Counted from the stretch's first letter, positions 43,969-54,052 are shown. The stretch is 64,000 nt of DNA from Verrucomicrobiia bacterium (GCA_011525695.1 WYBX01000086.1:124001-188000), one strand, 5' to 3'. The notes: generated by a model from the sequence alone, not told the origin. Translations and numbers: made by a program.

Positions 43969-45864
43969 TCAGAGAACGATTTCCAGCGTTGCGGCATCCT
44001 TGGTCGGCCGGGAGCGGATTCCCTTGAGTTCCCGGCGCTGCGCGCCTTCGCCGATCCGGAGAGTATACGTGCCGTCGTGGAAGACCTTTGGACTGAATTC
44101 CCGGCCATTGATCCGAAGGGTATAGACGACGTCGCCGCCGGCTTCATCCACGACCTGGATCACGGGATCCTCGAGGTTGCATTGCACCCGGGGGAGCCAC
44201 GCGGCGGCTGCCCGGCCGTAATTATCCTCCTGGGAAATCGTGATCGGCCAGCCGGCATATTGCCTCGCGTCGGGCTGTGTCGCATCGACCCCCCGGGGCC
44301 AGCATTCGATCGTGATCTTCCGCGTGGCCTTGTCGAAGCGAACGAGCCCGTAGCCGGATGCGCTGGCGGCCAGATCGTTCGCCGGCGCCGGGAAGGTCCT
44401 GGGATTGGCATAGGCAAACATCGTGAGCTTGTTGCCAAAGCCCTCGGTATAGTCGCCAAGGTGGGGGAGCGGGCCCTTGATGGGATTTACGGCCGGTCCC
44501 AGCGGTTGCCACTCGCGGGGATAGAAGTTCACGATCGAGGGAACGCAGAATGCGAAGCCCGCGTCGCGCCAGTCCTCGAGCCCGTACTGCACGACTGCGG
44601 CGAGATGCTGGTCGCCGCTGATGTGCAGTGCGAAACAGCGGCGCATCAGATCCACGGCGCGATTGCGGCCCGACTGTGGCCAGCCGTTGGAATCGAGATC
44701 GGCCAGGACGCGGTCGCCGCGCGAGATGTTGGTGGCATAGCTGAAAATCGTCTGGGACAACACGGACTTGAACTCTGCGCCGGTCCAGTCCTGGCCCCAT
44801 TGCTCGAGAAACTGCTCCTGTCGTTCGCCGAGCAGCTGGGCTCCGCGGACGTCGAGTTCCTTGGGGTCATAATCGGCAACGGCAAGGTGATCGGCCCTCG
44901 GGCCGAGCTTGCGCTCCACAATCCGCACCAGCACGGGCGGGGACTTGAACTTGCGGTCCTCGACGATGGCGAAGCTGACGCCGCCCCATTCCAGGGCCGT
45001 GAAGTAAACGCCGATCCCGCGCTGGATCGGGCGGGGATCGACGGGATCCGGCAGATGCCAGCTCTGGGCACGTTCGACCGCCTTCACATATTCAACGGGC
45101 ATGAAGTAGCCGCCATCGTTGCCCGCCGGACTGCTGGAGACCTTGCCCTCGGCACCCCAGATGTTGCCATGCCCGACATCGTGATCATCGGGGATGCTGA
45201 TCATCGGTCGGTCGCGGATGATCTCGCCGAACTGGCGACCGAAGAGCAGCCAGGCGCCGAGATGATCCTCGTGATCGTAGGACTGGTCGCCGGAAAAGAA
45301 CAGCAGGTCGGGATCCTGGGCCTTCAGGTTCGCGATCATCTCCGGCTTCAGCCGGCGATCCTTGTTGGAATTGCCGGTGAACGCCGCGACCACGATCTCG
45401 CGGCGGCCAATGGGATTTGCCCGGATGAGCCCCTCGTAGGTGGCGACACCATCCAGCGCCACGACCCGGTAACGCACCGCGCGGGTTTCATCCCAGGGCG
45501 TGACTCGAAAATGCGCGGTCCAGGTCAGATCCTCCCGGTAGTTCTTGTACGGATCCTCCGTGACATTGGTCCGGGCCAGCGTCCTCCAGGACGAGCCCTC
45601 CTGGACTTGGAGGCTCGCCGCCCGGGTCTCGCCCGGCTTCAGCGGATACAACTGGGCGGTCAGCTTGAGCACGCCCCGGTTCACCGTGTAGTAGGCAAAG
45701 CAAATGGCATCCTTCCGTGCGACGTCGGGGATCTCGGGTCGATCACCCCGCGGTTGCCCGGCTTGCCTTGGAGCCGGGGCGGAAAAGGTTGTTGCCGTTG
45801 CCGCGGAAAGGAGGATCGCGGCGGTCAGGATCAATCGCGGGAGCAAGAGTGTAGGTCTGTTCAT
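43969..45864 (-). CDS. PhoD-like alkaline phosphatase family protein
   Basis: Exported metallophosphatase of 631 residues, probably releasing phosphate from organic esters. It begins MNRPTLLLPRLILTAAILLS, a Sec signal peptide cleaved near TTFSAPA. An N-terminal Fn3-like domain (about 70-165) precedes the catalytic domain, with FFSGDQSYDH (metal Asp), SIPDDHDVGHGN (metal His/Asp) and HISGDQHLAAVVQYG (metal Asp/His). PhoD relatives use Ca and Fe, unlike PhoA. The ATG at 45862-45864 was chosen for the signal peptide. It lies downstream of the phytase gene on the same strand, 283 bases away. Confidence 0.88.
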   Translation of the reverse strand: MNRPTLLLPRLILTAAILLSAATATTFSAPAPRQAGQPRGDRPEIPDVARKDAICFAYYTVNRGVLKLTAQLYPLKPGETRAASLQVQEGSSWRTLARTNVTEDPYKNYREDLTWTAHFRVTPWDETRAVRYRVVALDGVATYEGLIRANPIGRREIVVAAFTGNSNKDRRLKPEMIANLKAQDPDLLFFSGDQSYDHEDHLGAWLLFGRQFGEIIRDRPMISIPDDHDVGHGNIWGAEGKVSSSPAGNDGGYFMPVEYVKAVERAQSWHLPDPVDPRPIQRGIGVYFTALEWGGVSFAIVEDRKFKSPPVLVRIVERKLGPRADHLAVADYDPKELDVRGAQLLGERQEQFLEQWGQDWTGAEFKSVLSQTIFSYATNISRGDRVLADLDSNGWPQSGRNRAVDLMRRCFALHISGDQHLAAVVQYGLEDWRDAGFAFCVPSIVNFYPREWQPLGPAVNPIKGPLPHLGDYTEGFGNKLTMFAYANPRTFPAPANDLAASASGYGLVRFDKATRKITIECWPRGVDATQPDARQYAGWPITISQEDNYGRAAAAWLPRVQCNLEDPVIQVVDEAGGDVVYTLRINGREFSPKVFHDGTYTLRIGEGAQRRELKGIRSRPTKDAATLEIVL

Positions 45865-46096
45865 GAAATCTGCGGGTTGGAAGAATGGTGGGCCTATATC
45901 GATCTGATTTTGGCTCATTCGCGACGATTTTCATGCATCGCCGGTTGAACCCGTGGAACCCTCCGCACGGTCGTCATGAACCCGTCCCGCAACCGCCGGG
46001 GAGAGCCGAGCCAGCGTTCTGTGTCGATCGGCACAAAACGCTGGCTCGAGCATTTTCATCACGAATGACGCTGCTGCCAGCGTGCATCGGTTCGGG

Positions 46097-46122
46097 GTAG
46101 GTCAGGTCTATCTGACCTGACC
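46097..46122. repeat. Dispersed hairpin repeat (GGTCAGGT family), copy 2
   Basis: Perfect 8-base arms GGTCAGGT (46100-46107) and ACCTGACC (46115-46122) around CTATCTG. It matches 3748-3773 at about 23 of 26 positions. It lies 26 bases past the phytase stop codon and could also act in transcript processing; no U-tract follows. Confidence 0.7.
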
Positions 46123-46147
46123 AATCGTTGAGGGAGCGGCTGGAGAC

Positions 46148-47395
46148 TCAGGGAACGGCGGCGGCGCGGATCCCCACCCGGCGCGGATCCCACATCGTGT
46201 CGATCTTCAGCTCGAGGGGCTTCGCGATCCGTTCCCAGGGCACGAGCTTGAAGTTCTGGGTGGCACCGGGATTGCGGCCATCCTGCACGAGAAAGAGCCC
46301 CTGGGGAAAATCACCCGCCCGGCCGACTGGGAAATTGGATACGTCGATCCCGTCGGTGCTCGAGGTGCCGTCAACCTCGCCATCGACCACGGCGAATTTT
46401 CCGAGGAACTCGTTGGGTCCGCCGCCGGCCGGAGGTTGGCGGCGGAAGACCGCGTAATTGTTCGATCCCTGGTTGGAGATGATCAGGTAACCGTCGTTCT
46501 TCCCGGCATAATAGATGGTGATGCCCTCGGTGTCGGACTGCAGGACGTCCGTTCCGACAGTGACTCCCTTCGTGCTGCCACCCGGCTCGGCATCGAACCG
46601 GTGGACCATGTGCCGCTCCTCATCACTCGCATAGACGTAGCCGAGCCCGTCATCGGCGCCGACACTTTCCGTCGTGCCGGTGGCAAACGGAATGGTGCGG
46701 ACCATCCGGGCCGTCACCCGGCCGGGTTCATCAGTCGACTCGATCAGTTCCGACTGCACGAGCTTTCCCCCACCATTCTGGAAGACGTAGAACTTGTTCG
46801 TGACGGGACTGACGTACATCGACGTGCCGCCAGGGCCGGCCTGCACGCCGGTGGAAACCTCCACGTTCTCGAGCGCACCGGCCGGATTCGAATACGGGTT
46901 GACCTTCCAGACGCCCAGTGTGCCCGGCGCTTCCTCGGCCGTCCCCCGCTTCTTGAAGGCGCAGACCAGGGCAACCGTCGTGTGGGACTGGCCTGTGCTG
47001 TACCTGCCTGAGAGGGGAAAGTTGTAGCGAAGGTCCACATTGCCCGTCGGCACCGGCAGCCGGTGGATTCTCACGCCATCCGTGATCCGGTAAACCTCCA
47101 GTGCGGCCTTCTTGTCCGTTCCAATCACCGTGCTCTGGGTGACATCCGTCGGGTGAATCCAAAGGGCGGGATCATCGGCGGCATCCCGCGTGCTTTCCAC
47201 CGGCGTGGTTTCCTTGCTGGCAGTCACGTTGACGAGGCGTTCCGCGGCAACGCCGGGCAGCGCGCATCCACAGACGCTCGCAAGAAGGGCTGCGGGAACC
47301 CGGATTAGCAGTGCCGAGCGCAGTCCCCGGGGGGGTGTCCGGCATGCAACGAAGGCGGTCTCGAGTAACGGTCGATTGGAATTGGGGGACGACAT
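46148..47395 (-). CDS. Beta-propeller phytase (3-phytase)
   Basis: Calcium-dependent phytase of 415 residues that removes phosphate from inositol hexaphosphate outside the cytoplasm. Motifs DAADDPALWIHPTDVTQSTV, the repeated-blade GTDKKAALEVY, NVDLRYNFPL, TESVGADDGLGYVYASDEE (calcium/phosphate-binding acidic patch) and DTEGITIYYAG are typical. The N-terminal 50 residues carry a signal peptide with a possible lipobox (LLASVCGCALPG). The start at 47395 is the first Met before it; an internal start would shorten the signal region. With the PhoD-like gene it forms a phosphorus-scavenging pair. No clear Pho box was found upstream. Confidence 0.9.
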   Translation of the reverse strand: MSSPNSNRPLLETAFVACRTPPRGLRSALLIRVPAALLASVCGCALPGVAAERLVNVTASKETTPVESTRDAADDPALWIHPTDVTQSTVIGTDKKAALEVYRITDGVRIHRLPVPTGNVDLRYNFPLSGRYSTGQSHTTVALVCAFKKRGTAEEAPGTLGVWKVNPYSNPAGALENVEVSTGVQAGPGGTSMYVSPVTNKFYVFQNGGGKLVQSELIESTDEPGRVTARMVRTIPFATGTTESVGADDGLGYVYASDEERHMVHRFDAEPGGSTKGVTVGTDVLQSDTEGITIYYAGKNDGYLIISNQGSNNYAVFRRQPPAGGGPNEFLGKFAVVDGEVDGTSSTDGIDVSNFPVGRAGDFPQGLFLVQDGRNPGATQNFKLVPWERIAKPLELKIDTMWDPRRVGIRAAAVP

Positions 47396-48113
47396 GCGCC
47401 AATGGAAGAATTCCGCCGGTCCAAGGTCAACAGGGAGCGGCGCGCTCCAAAATCCTCTTGAAACCTGAGGGGGCGGGGAACGCTGATTACCAAACCAAAC
47501 TTCGCTGATTCATGCTGAGTACGCCAGCCGGCAGAACGAATTCGCAGGGCTGACGAATCCAGTGAAATCAGTGGCGAGCCTCGCTCAGTCTGGGCGGCAG
47601 GAGGCCACCGATGTCACTGATGGGCACAGATGGTTCAGCACAGGACCCTGCCCTCGCAATCGATTCCCTGCTGATAACGATTGGAGTCGCGAGGTGGGGC
47701 TCGATCTCCGAGCGGGCTTGGGTTCCGGCGTCATCCGCGAACTGGACGCGAAGGAGGCTCGGCTCCCGCTGACTGGTAGGAAACTCGAGTTTCATACCGG
47801 CGGGCGGAGGGGGAGGGGTTCAAGTGAAATGGTGGTCGGTGAATCGGTCGACGGTGAAGAGACGCCAATCACCATCACCATTTCACCGCCTAGTCCAGTA
47901 GCGCCGCGTCTCCGACCGGCGCCGGACATTCGATTCTCCGGGCTCAATGTTTCGCCTCGAACCGTTGGCACGAAAAGCACGAGACCCTCCTCGGAGGTTA
48001 TCTGGTTACCGTAGGGGACCAGAACAAGCGAGTTGGCGGAGCGCGGACTACACCTTTGGTTCAATGCGGTCGATGCCACATAATCCCCTGACGGCACCAG
48101 CAACACGCCCATT
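47396..48113. other. 718-base spacer without a convincing gene
   Basis: Divergent spacer between the phytase and a TonB receptor gene. The one forward open frame of note (47562-48014, 150 codons) has biased, non-homologous sequence and no ribosome-binding site, so it is not called. The stretch includes a short tandem (47605-47632). Promoters of both flanking genes must lie here. Confidence 0.55.
47605..47632. repeat. Imperfect tandem of CACTGATGG-like units
   Basis: Three 9-10-base units, CCACCGATG, TCACTGATG and GGCACAGATG, in the phytase-receptor spacer. No coding frame depends on them. Confidence 0.5.
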
Positions 48114-51100
48114 ATGAACAACCCCAAAACCGGATCCTGCTCCATAAGCATTCATCGGCCCTTCGCCAAGGCCAGCCCGCAGCATTCACCGATGATGATC
48201 GCCATTGTTTGTGCGATTCTTTTTGCCCAAACACTCGCCGCACAGGCGTTAACTGGCGCCATCGAGGGCCGGGTGCTTAATCCGGCAACTGGCGATTATG
48301 TGTTGGGCGCCCGTGTCAGCCTTGAGGGCACCGAGCAGTCTGTGCTCACGGACGCCACCGGGCACTATTACCTCGGTAGTATCGATCCGGGGCCGGCATC
48401 GATCGTGATCACCTATCCAGGACTCGCGGCAGAGAAAGTCACTGTGAATGTGACGGGGGGGCAGCGCACGCGTTGTGATGTCTCGCTGCAAAAGGCAGGC
48501 GACCGGCCGGGCGAGGTGGTCGTCCTCACACCCATTAGCGTCACGGCCAGCCGTGAGATGGACGCCAATCTTCTGGCGATCAATGAGCAGCGACACGCTC
48601 CCAACATCAAGAATGTGATCGCCGCCGACGCGTTCGGCGACGTGAGCGAAGGCAACCTGGGTGAGTTTCTCAAGCGGATCCCGGGATTGGCGACGATCGA
48701 CGCGGCGGGCGATGTCGCCGAAATATCGATGCGTGGATTCGATGGCATCTACACGCCCATTACTGTGGGTGGCATGTCCACCCCGAATGCGTCGCCGGCG
48801 GCGAACCGCGTGGAAGGCTATTTCGAACAGAACTCGATCAGCAACGTGTCCCGGATCGAGGTGATCAAGTCACCCATACCCAGCATGCCGGCCAATTTTC
48901 TGGGCGGCAGCATCAACCTGATCATGAAAAGTGCCTTCGAACGCAGCAAACCGCAGCTGACCGTTCGGGGTACGGTGCAGTTCACGGGGGACGACCATTC
49001 ATGGAGCAAGTCGCCGGGTCCGGGTACGCCAGAGACCCGGAAACTGCGTCCGGGTTACGACTTCACCTATGTGAACCCGGTCTCGGAGAACTTCGGCTTC
49101 ACTATCAGCTCAATGCTGTCGGACCAGTTCGGTAAGCTGCTCGGGCCGGTCAACACCTGGGAGTTTGCGCCCGCCCAGGGTGGTAGCGAGACCGCACCCT
49201 ACCTGCGCACGATTCGCACCACCGAGGATTCGCGGCAGACGCGTCGAGGGGCTCACTCCGCGAACATCGATTGGCGTCCGTGGGAGTCGCTCACGCTGAG
49301 CTTTGGGGCGCGAATCGGAACCTTTGACCTGTTCACCGCGCCGAACCGGATGACGTTCAACACCGGCAACAATCCGGTTTCCCATGACGCCAATCACACC
49401 CAAGGTCGCAACAACGCCGGCAGCATCGTTCACCAGCAGATCTGGACCGGTAAGGTGATCGACACCCAGCAATTCACTTTCTCGGCCAAGTTCCAGAAGG
49501 ATCACTGGCGGGCGGATGTCTCGGCGTCCACGAGCGAGTCGACGCTGACCTATCCCGATCTCCAGTGGGGCTTTTTCCGCGGTGCCACCACGAGGCTCAT
49601 CCCGAGCCTTTCCCCGACGCTTACGTACCAGAATATCAACGGCGCCAATATGCCGGAAATTCAGTTACGGAACGGGAGCGGCCAGGCAGTGGATTGGAAG
49701 AACCTTTCAAACTACCAGATCATGAGCGTGAGCTCGAATCAGCGGGACGTCACCGACCTGATTGATCAGCTCAGTATCAACATTCGCCGCGAGTTCTTCT
49801 GGAAGGGCCACAGCGGCGCGATCCAGTTTGGTGGCTCCTACCAGGAGCAGACGCGCGATCGCCGGACCTGGACGGATACTTGGAATTTCGTCGGGGCAGA
49901 TGGGGTGGCCGGAACGGCCGATGACAATGCCGCACCCTTCACGGACCCAATCAATCGGGGGATCGACGCCAAGTTCAACACGCCGCTCGACATCAATTGG
50001 CCGGATTCACGGGCGTTGTACGCGCTCTACCTGGAGCGCCCGCACTATTTCGTGCTGCAACAACCCGGGTCGTATCGAAGCAAGGTGAGCGGTTCAGATC
50101 GGACATCGGAGTCCATCACCGCCGCGTACCTTCAGGGAGAGATCAGACTTTTCCAGAACCGGGTGCTTTTGCTAGGCGGGGTTCGTTTCGAAAAGACCGA
50201 GTTCGAGGGAACGGGCCAATTGAGAGACCGGCTCGCCATCTACCAGCGCGATGCGTCGGGAGAACTTCTCCGGACGCCCGGCGGCGCCCTCATCCCGATC
50301 ACCAATGATCCTTTGGAGCGGGCCAAGCTGGAGTACGTAGAACGTGGCCAGCGTTCGACGGGCCACTATGACGACTACTTCCCCAGCCTTAACGCGACCA
50401 TCCATCTGCGGGACAACCTGCTCCTTCGCCTTGGCTACGGACGAACGATGGGGCGGCCGGATTTCACCCAGATTGTCGCCCGAATGGATGTAAATGAAAA
50501 CGCGGACACCGGAGTCGGAAGAATCAACGGCCGGAACTCCAACCTGAGGCCGTGGCATGCGAACAACTACGATGTCTCCCTGGAGTACTACACGAAATCG
50601 GGAGGACTCCTTTCGGCTGCGGTATTCCGCAAGGATGTCACCAATGCCTTCGGTTCGCGGACCGTTACCCTCGACCAAGCCCTCATCAAGGAACTCGAAC
50701 TGGATCCAATCTACGAAGGCTGGGACTTCGTCACGACGTTCAACATCGGTGAGGACACCAAGGTGGAGGGCTACGAGCTCAGCCTGAGCCAGAAACTGGG
50801 CTTCCTGCACCCGCTGGCCGAGGGTTTCTCCGTCTTCGGAAACATCACCAAGATCAAGGTCGATGGTCCGTCGGCGCTTGATCGCCCGCCGACCACCGCC
50901 AATTGGGGAATCTCGTACTCGCGCAAGAAGATTGGATTGGGGCTGGCCTGGAACTACACGGGGTCGCGGGTCACCGATACGAGCGGCATCGGCGTGGGCG
51001 GACGTACGGTGCGGTTGGCGCGCACCACGCTCGACCTGACCAGCGAATTCCGCATCACTCCGCACTGGTCGGTATTCTTCAATGCCCGGAATCTTACCAA

Positions 51101-51212
51101 CGCACTCCGGAAGGACATTCGTCTCAGCGATGCCACCCCGGAATACAGTCAGGTTCGCGTGTGGAACGACCTGGGCGCGAAGATGTCCGCCGGATTCAAG
51201 GGAACATTCTGA
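48114..51212 (+). CDS. TonB-dependent receptor with CarboxypepD_reg-like domain
   Basis: Outer-membrane active transporter of 1032 residues. The hydrophobic signal core MMIAIVCAILFAQTLAAQA sits at residues 27-45, so 48192 (MMIA) is an alternative start; the first ATG at 48114 gives a long n-region. Then come a carboxypeptidase-regulatory-like domain (ALTGAIEGRVLNPATGDYV, about 46-130), a plug (about 140-275: GNLGEFLKRIPGLATIDA, NFLGGSINLIMKSAFE) and a complete barrel ending KMSAGFKGTF. It resembles the truncated receptor at 13159 in domain order. The stop is followed after 11 bases by a propeller hydrolase gene, with a sialidase-like gene behind, so the three probably form one uptake-and-degradation unit. 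Confidence 0.9.
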   Translation: MNNPKTGSCSISIHRPFAKASPQHSPMMIAIVCAILFAQTLAAQALTGAIEGRVLNPATGDYVLGARVSLEGTEQSVLTDATGHYYLGSIDPGPASIVITYPGLAAEKVTVNVTGGQRTRCDVSLQKAGDRPGEVVVLTPISVTASREMDANLLAINEQRHAPNIKNVIAADAFGDVSEGNLGEFLKRIPGLATIDAAGDVAEISMRGFDGIYTPITVGGMSTPNASPAANRVEGYFEQNSISNVSRIEVIKSPIPSMPANFLGGSINLIMKSAFERSKPQLTVRGTVQFTGDDHSWSKSPGPGTPETRKLRPGYDFTYVNPVSENFGFTISSMLSDQFGKLLGPVNTWEFAPAQGGSETAPYLRTIRTTEDSRQTRRGAHSANIDWRPWESLTLSFGARIGTFDLFTAPNRMTFNTGNNPVSHDANHTQGRNNAGSIVHQQIWTGKVIDTQQFTFSAKFQKDHWRADVSASTSESTLTYPDLQWGFFRGATTRLIPSLSPTLTYQNINGANMPEIQLRNGSGQAVDWKNLSNYQIMSVSSNQRDVTDLIDQLSINIRREFFWKGHSGAIQFGGSYQEQTRDRRTWTDTWNFVGADGVAGTADDNAAPFTDPINRGIDAKFNTPLDINWPDSRALYALYLERPHYFVLQQPGSYRSKVSGSDRTSESITAAYLQGEIRLFQNRVLLLGGVRFEKTEFEGTGQLRDRLAIYQRDASGELLRTPGGALIPITNDPLERAKLEYVERGQRSTGHYDDYFPSLNATIHLRDNLLLRLGYGRTMGRPDFTQIVARMDVNENADTGVGRINGRNSNLRPWHANNYDVSLEYYTKSGGLLSAAVFRKDVTNAFGSRTVTLDQALIKELELDPIYEGWDFVTTFNIGEDTKVEGYELSLSQKLGFLHPLAEGFSVFGNITKIKVDGPSALDRPPTTANWGISYSRKKIGLGLAWNYTGSRVTDTSGIGVGGRTVRLARTTLDLTSEFRITPHWSVFFNARNLTNALRKDIRLSDATPEYSQVRVWNDLGAKMSAGFKGTF

Positions 51213-51223
51213 ACAGGGATTCA

Positions 51224-52741
51224 ATGCCCAAGGTTAGTTATCAGGCTTCCCGGCTGACGCGAGTCGGCCGGGGAGTTGTTTTTTTCGGCGGCCTCGCGGT
51301 CGCGGCGCTGGCGCAGGAGGCGCCCGGCGCGGCGGAGCCCATCCGGCTTGAGTACGCCCCGTTGCTCTTCGTCGACGACAGCGCGATTGCGATGCAGCAC
51401 GGCGTGGTGCGGAAAATTCATCCGGCGCGGACCCGCGCGGCTCCGGTGCTTGAGCCGGATCGCCCGTGGGAAGGTGTGCGAGTCTACACCTACGGCTCGG
51501 TCTTCCAAGATCCCGCGACGGGCAAGTTCCGTTTGTGGTACATGTCGCGTTCGCAGGAGCCCGGCGAGCCTCCGGCGCCGCAGTTGCGACACGGCGGTCG
51601 GGACCTCGTGCTGTACGCGACGTCGTCCGATGGCATCCGTTGGGATAAGCCCAGCCTTGGGCTCCACCAGTATCGCGGCTCAGCGGAGAACAACATCGTC
51701 GCGGATTTTCATTCGCCGGCGGTGGTGGAGGATCGATTCGAACGGGATCCCGCGAAGCGGCTGAAGATGCTGGGCTATGCCAAGCCCAGTTACTTCGGAA
51801 TTGGTTCGGCGGATGGGATTCACTGGCAGGAGCTGAGCAAGGGGCCGCTCTTCTCCGGCAATGACACCATGTCGCTGACCCAAGACCCCCGGACGGGCGA
51901 ATTCCTCGCGTTCTTCAAGAATCGTTCGGCGGAAGTGCCCGGTCGGGTCGTCTGGCTGACGCGGAGCCGGGATTTCCTGAACTGGAGCGAGCCCAAGTTG
52001 GTGTTTCACACCGATGCGGAGGACAATCGCTGGGCGTGGAAGGAGACGCAACGCACCGAGGTCTACAACATGAGCGTGGTGCCCCACGCCACGGGATTCA
52101 TCGGACTCCCGACCCTGTTCCGCGTGATGCACCGGGTGCCGTCGGGAACCCCGGTGTCACTTGGGCAAAGTCGCGACGACGGGCCGATCGACGTGCAGAT
52201 GGTCACCAGCACCGACGGCGAGAACTGGGCGCGGACGTATCCGCGGGTGAACGTGATTCCCCGCGGCGCGCCGGGGACATTCGATGGCGGCGCGATCCTG
52301 GGCCTGACGAGCACGGCGGTGCACACGGCGGATGAGACGTGGATGCTTTATACCGCGCTCAACACCGGGCACGGCGGCGCGATCCCGCCCAAGCGACTGA
52401 CGATAGGCCAGGCCTGCTGGCGATTGCACGGCTTTGCCTCGCTGGATGCCGGACCGTCCGGCGGCCGCGTCGAGACGGGCCCGTTGTGGATCAGGGGCGG
52501 GAAGCTGCTGGTCAATGCCGACGCCCATCGCGGGCAATTGCGTCTGGCGTTGCGGGAAGTCGACGGGGCGGAGGTGCCGGGGTTCGGCCTCGATGATTTC
52601 CAGGTGCTGCGGGCCGACGCGACCCGGGCCGAAGCGCGTTGGACCTCGGGGCGGGCCATTCCGTCAGACCGGCCCTTCCGCGTTATGATCGAACTGACCA
52701 ACAGCCGGCTCTATAGCCTGGCTGAACGCGAGAATCCCTAG
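51224..52741 (+). CDS. Exported five-bladed beta-propeller, GH32/GH43-like
   Basis: A 505-residue protein with a signal peptide (ending LAVAALAQEA) and a propeller fold. Repeats such as FQDPATGKFRLWYMSRS, LTQDPRTGEFLAFFKNRS and STDGENWARTYPR, and DPATG with a following W-Y-M, are like GH32/GH43/GH130 blade edges, while LFVDDSAIAMQHGVVRKIHP near the N-terminus is typical of a large uncharacterised verrucomicrobial/planctomycete family. No catalytic triad can be assigned safely. It starts 11 bases after the TonB receptor stop. Role: probably glycan hydrolysis or binding in the periplasm. Family-level confidence only. Confidence 0.75.
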   Translation: MPKVSYQASRLTRVGRGVVFFGGLAVAALAQEAPGAAEPIRLEYAPLLFVDDSAIAMQHGVVRKIHPARTRAAPVLEPDRPWEGVRVYTYGSVFQDPATGKFRLWYMSRSQEPGEPPAPQLRHGGRDLVLYATSSDGIRWDKPSLGLHQYRGSAENNIVADFHSPAVVEDRFERDPAKRLKMLGYAKPSYFGIGSADGIHWQELSKGPLFSGNDTMSLTQDPRTGEFLAFFKNRSAEVPGRVVWLTRSRDFLNWSEPKLVFHTDAEDNRWAWKETQRTEVYNMSVVPHATGFIGLPTLFRVMHRVPSGTPVSLGQSRDDGPIDVQMVTSTDGENWARTYPRVNVIPRGAPGTFDGGAILGLTSTAVHTADETWMLYTALNTGHGGAIPPKRLTIGQACWRLHGFASLDAGPSGGRVETGPLWIRGGKLLVNADAHRGQLRLALREVDGAEVPGFGLDDFQVLRADATRAEARWTSGRAIPSDRPFRVMIELTNSRLYSLAERENP

Positions 52742-52774
52742 CGGCTGGGACACATCGCAAAACGCACGCTGCCG

Positions 52775-54052
52775 ATGAGACAAGAAGATGACCCGGTATC
52801 CCTGTATGTTCTATGCCTTGGGCGATTTCGCTGGCTTGCCTTCGCGCTGTGCATGGCGGGGACCACGGCCACCGCCCAGACGGACATCGTCAACGCCGCC
52901 GCAACCGCCAAAGCGAAACCGCTCGACTTTATCGATTCCCGGCTGACGCCTCTGCCCAGGGCATTTACGCGGGCGAGCGTCGTGCTCGACGATTCAACCT
53001 TGGGCATTGTCGAAACCAACGAGTTCAGGATCTCCCGTGACGAGGGGAAGTCTTTTGTCACGACCCGGCCGATCACTTCGCCCGCTCTTGGCGAAGGCGT
53101 GCCGCGGGCGGGACTGATGCTGCGAACTGCCGGGGGGACGCTGGTCCTCATCTACAGCGATCCCACGACACGGAAGCTCAGTTGGGATCGAGCCACGGGG
53201 GAACCGTTGCCCGACCAGCGGGCCGATGTCTGGGCCATTCGCAGTGTCGATGGCGGGCGGACATGGACCGACCGGCAGGAGATTTCGGCGCTCTTTCATA
53301 ACGTGTCGTCGTATTGCCTCTGCCTGATCCAGCTGGCCCAGGCGCCGGACGGAACGCTGGTGGTGCCGCTCCAGCTTCGGGTGGGAAATCGCAATCGCAG
53401 CATCGTCGCCACGGTGATTTCCCGGGACGAGGGACACACCTGGGAAGCCGGCCGGTCAATTCTCGATATTGGCGGAGCCGGTGTGCATGACGGTTTGCTC
53501 GAGCCCACGCTGGCCGGGCTGCGTGACGGCCGGGTTTGGATGCTGATGCGCACCAACCGCGACGTCTTCTATGAGTCCTATTCGAGCGACTCAGGTCTTT
53601 CCTGGAGCAGGCCCGTTCCATCGGCGATCGACGCGAGCAGTTCGCCGGGGTACCTGCTGCGGCTGGCGAGCGGTCGCCTGCTGCTTGTCTGGAACCGGCT
53701 TTATCCCCAAGGACGGGAGGATTATCCGCGACGCGTGGGCAAGGGCACATCCGAACGCTCTGCCAGCTGGCATCGCGACGAACTCTCGTTGGCTTTTTCC
53801 AGCGACGACGGACGCAATTGGTCGAAACCGATTGTCGTGCTGCGCGGCGAGAATCTTGTTTCCTATCCTTACGCTTTCGAGCGTCGCCCCGGGGAGATCT
53901 ATCTCACGGCGCAGCGTCACGCGAACCGCTCGTTTCGTTTGCTTGAGCTGGACTTCGTTCTGCCCACCAGACTGCCGATGACCGATGCCCCTCCCGAGGC
54001 TCCCGGCGAGTCGGATTTGCCCCGAAATCGAGGGAACTCGAATCGACGATGA
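52775..54052 (+). CDS. Sialidase-superfamily exo-glycosidase (BNR repeats)
   Basis: A 425-residue exported six-bladed-propeller protein, third in the receptor cluster. Signal peptide around WLAFALCMAGTTATAQ. Asp-box (S-x-D-x-G-x-x-W/F) repeats: SRDEGKSF, SVDGGRTW, SRDEGHTW, SSDSGLSW and SSDDGRNW. Superfamily members cleave sialic acid or related 2-keto acids, or other terminal sugars; GVPRAGLMLRT and RSFRLLELDF are similar to family blade edges. The Arg triad could not be placed with certainty. A nearly identical C-terminal piece survives as a remnant at 61247-61471, so the gene was once duplicated in this region. Confidence 0.82.
   Translation: MRQEDDPVSLYVLCLGRFRWLAFALCMAGTTATAQTDIVNAAATAKAKPLDFIDSRLTPLPRAFTRASVVLDDSTLGIVETNEFRISRDEGKSFVTTRPITSPALGEGVPRAGLMLRTAGGTLVLIYSDPTTRKLSWDRATGEPLPDQRADVWAIRSVDGGRTWTDRQEISALFHNVSSYCLCLIQLAQAPDGTLVVPLQLRVGNRNRSIVATVISRDEGHTWEAGRSILDIGGAGVHDGLLEPTLAGLRDGRVWMLMRTNRDVFYESYSSDSGLSWSRPVPSAIDASSSPGYLLRLASGRLLLVWNRLYPQGREDYPRRVGKGTSERSASWHRDELSLAFSSDDGRNWSKPIVVLRGENLVSYPYAFERRPGEIYLTAQRHANRSFRLLELDFVLPTRLPMTDAPPEAPGESDLPRNRGNSNRR

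Noticed and set aside
43897..45948. Plus-strand 683-codon open frame
   Set aside because: Antisense of the PhoD-like gene, no motif recognised; its first residues come from the dispersed repeat.
46097..46122. Rho-independent terminator for the phytase gene
   Set aside because: Stem is good but no U-tract follows and a second copy exists elsewhere, so it is better called a repeat.
47562..48014. Possible 150-residue protein in the phytase-receptor spacer
   Set aside because: No ribosome-binding site, no recognisable domain, and it crosses a short tandem repeat.
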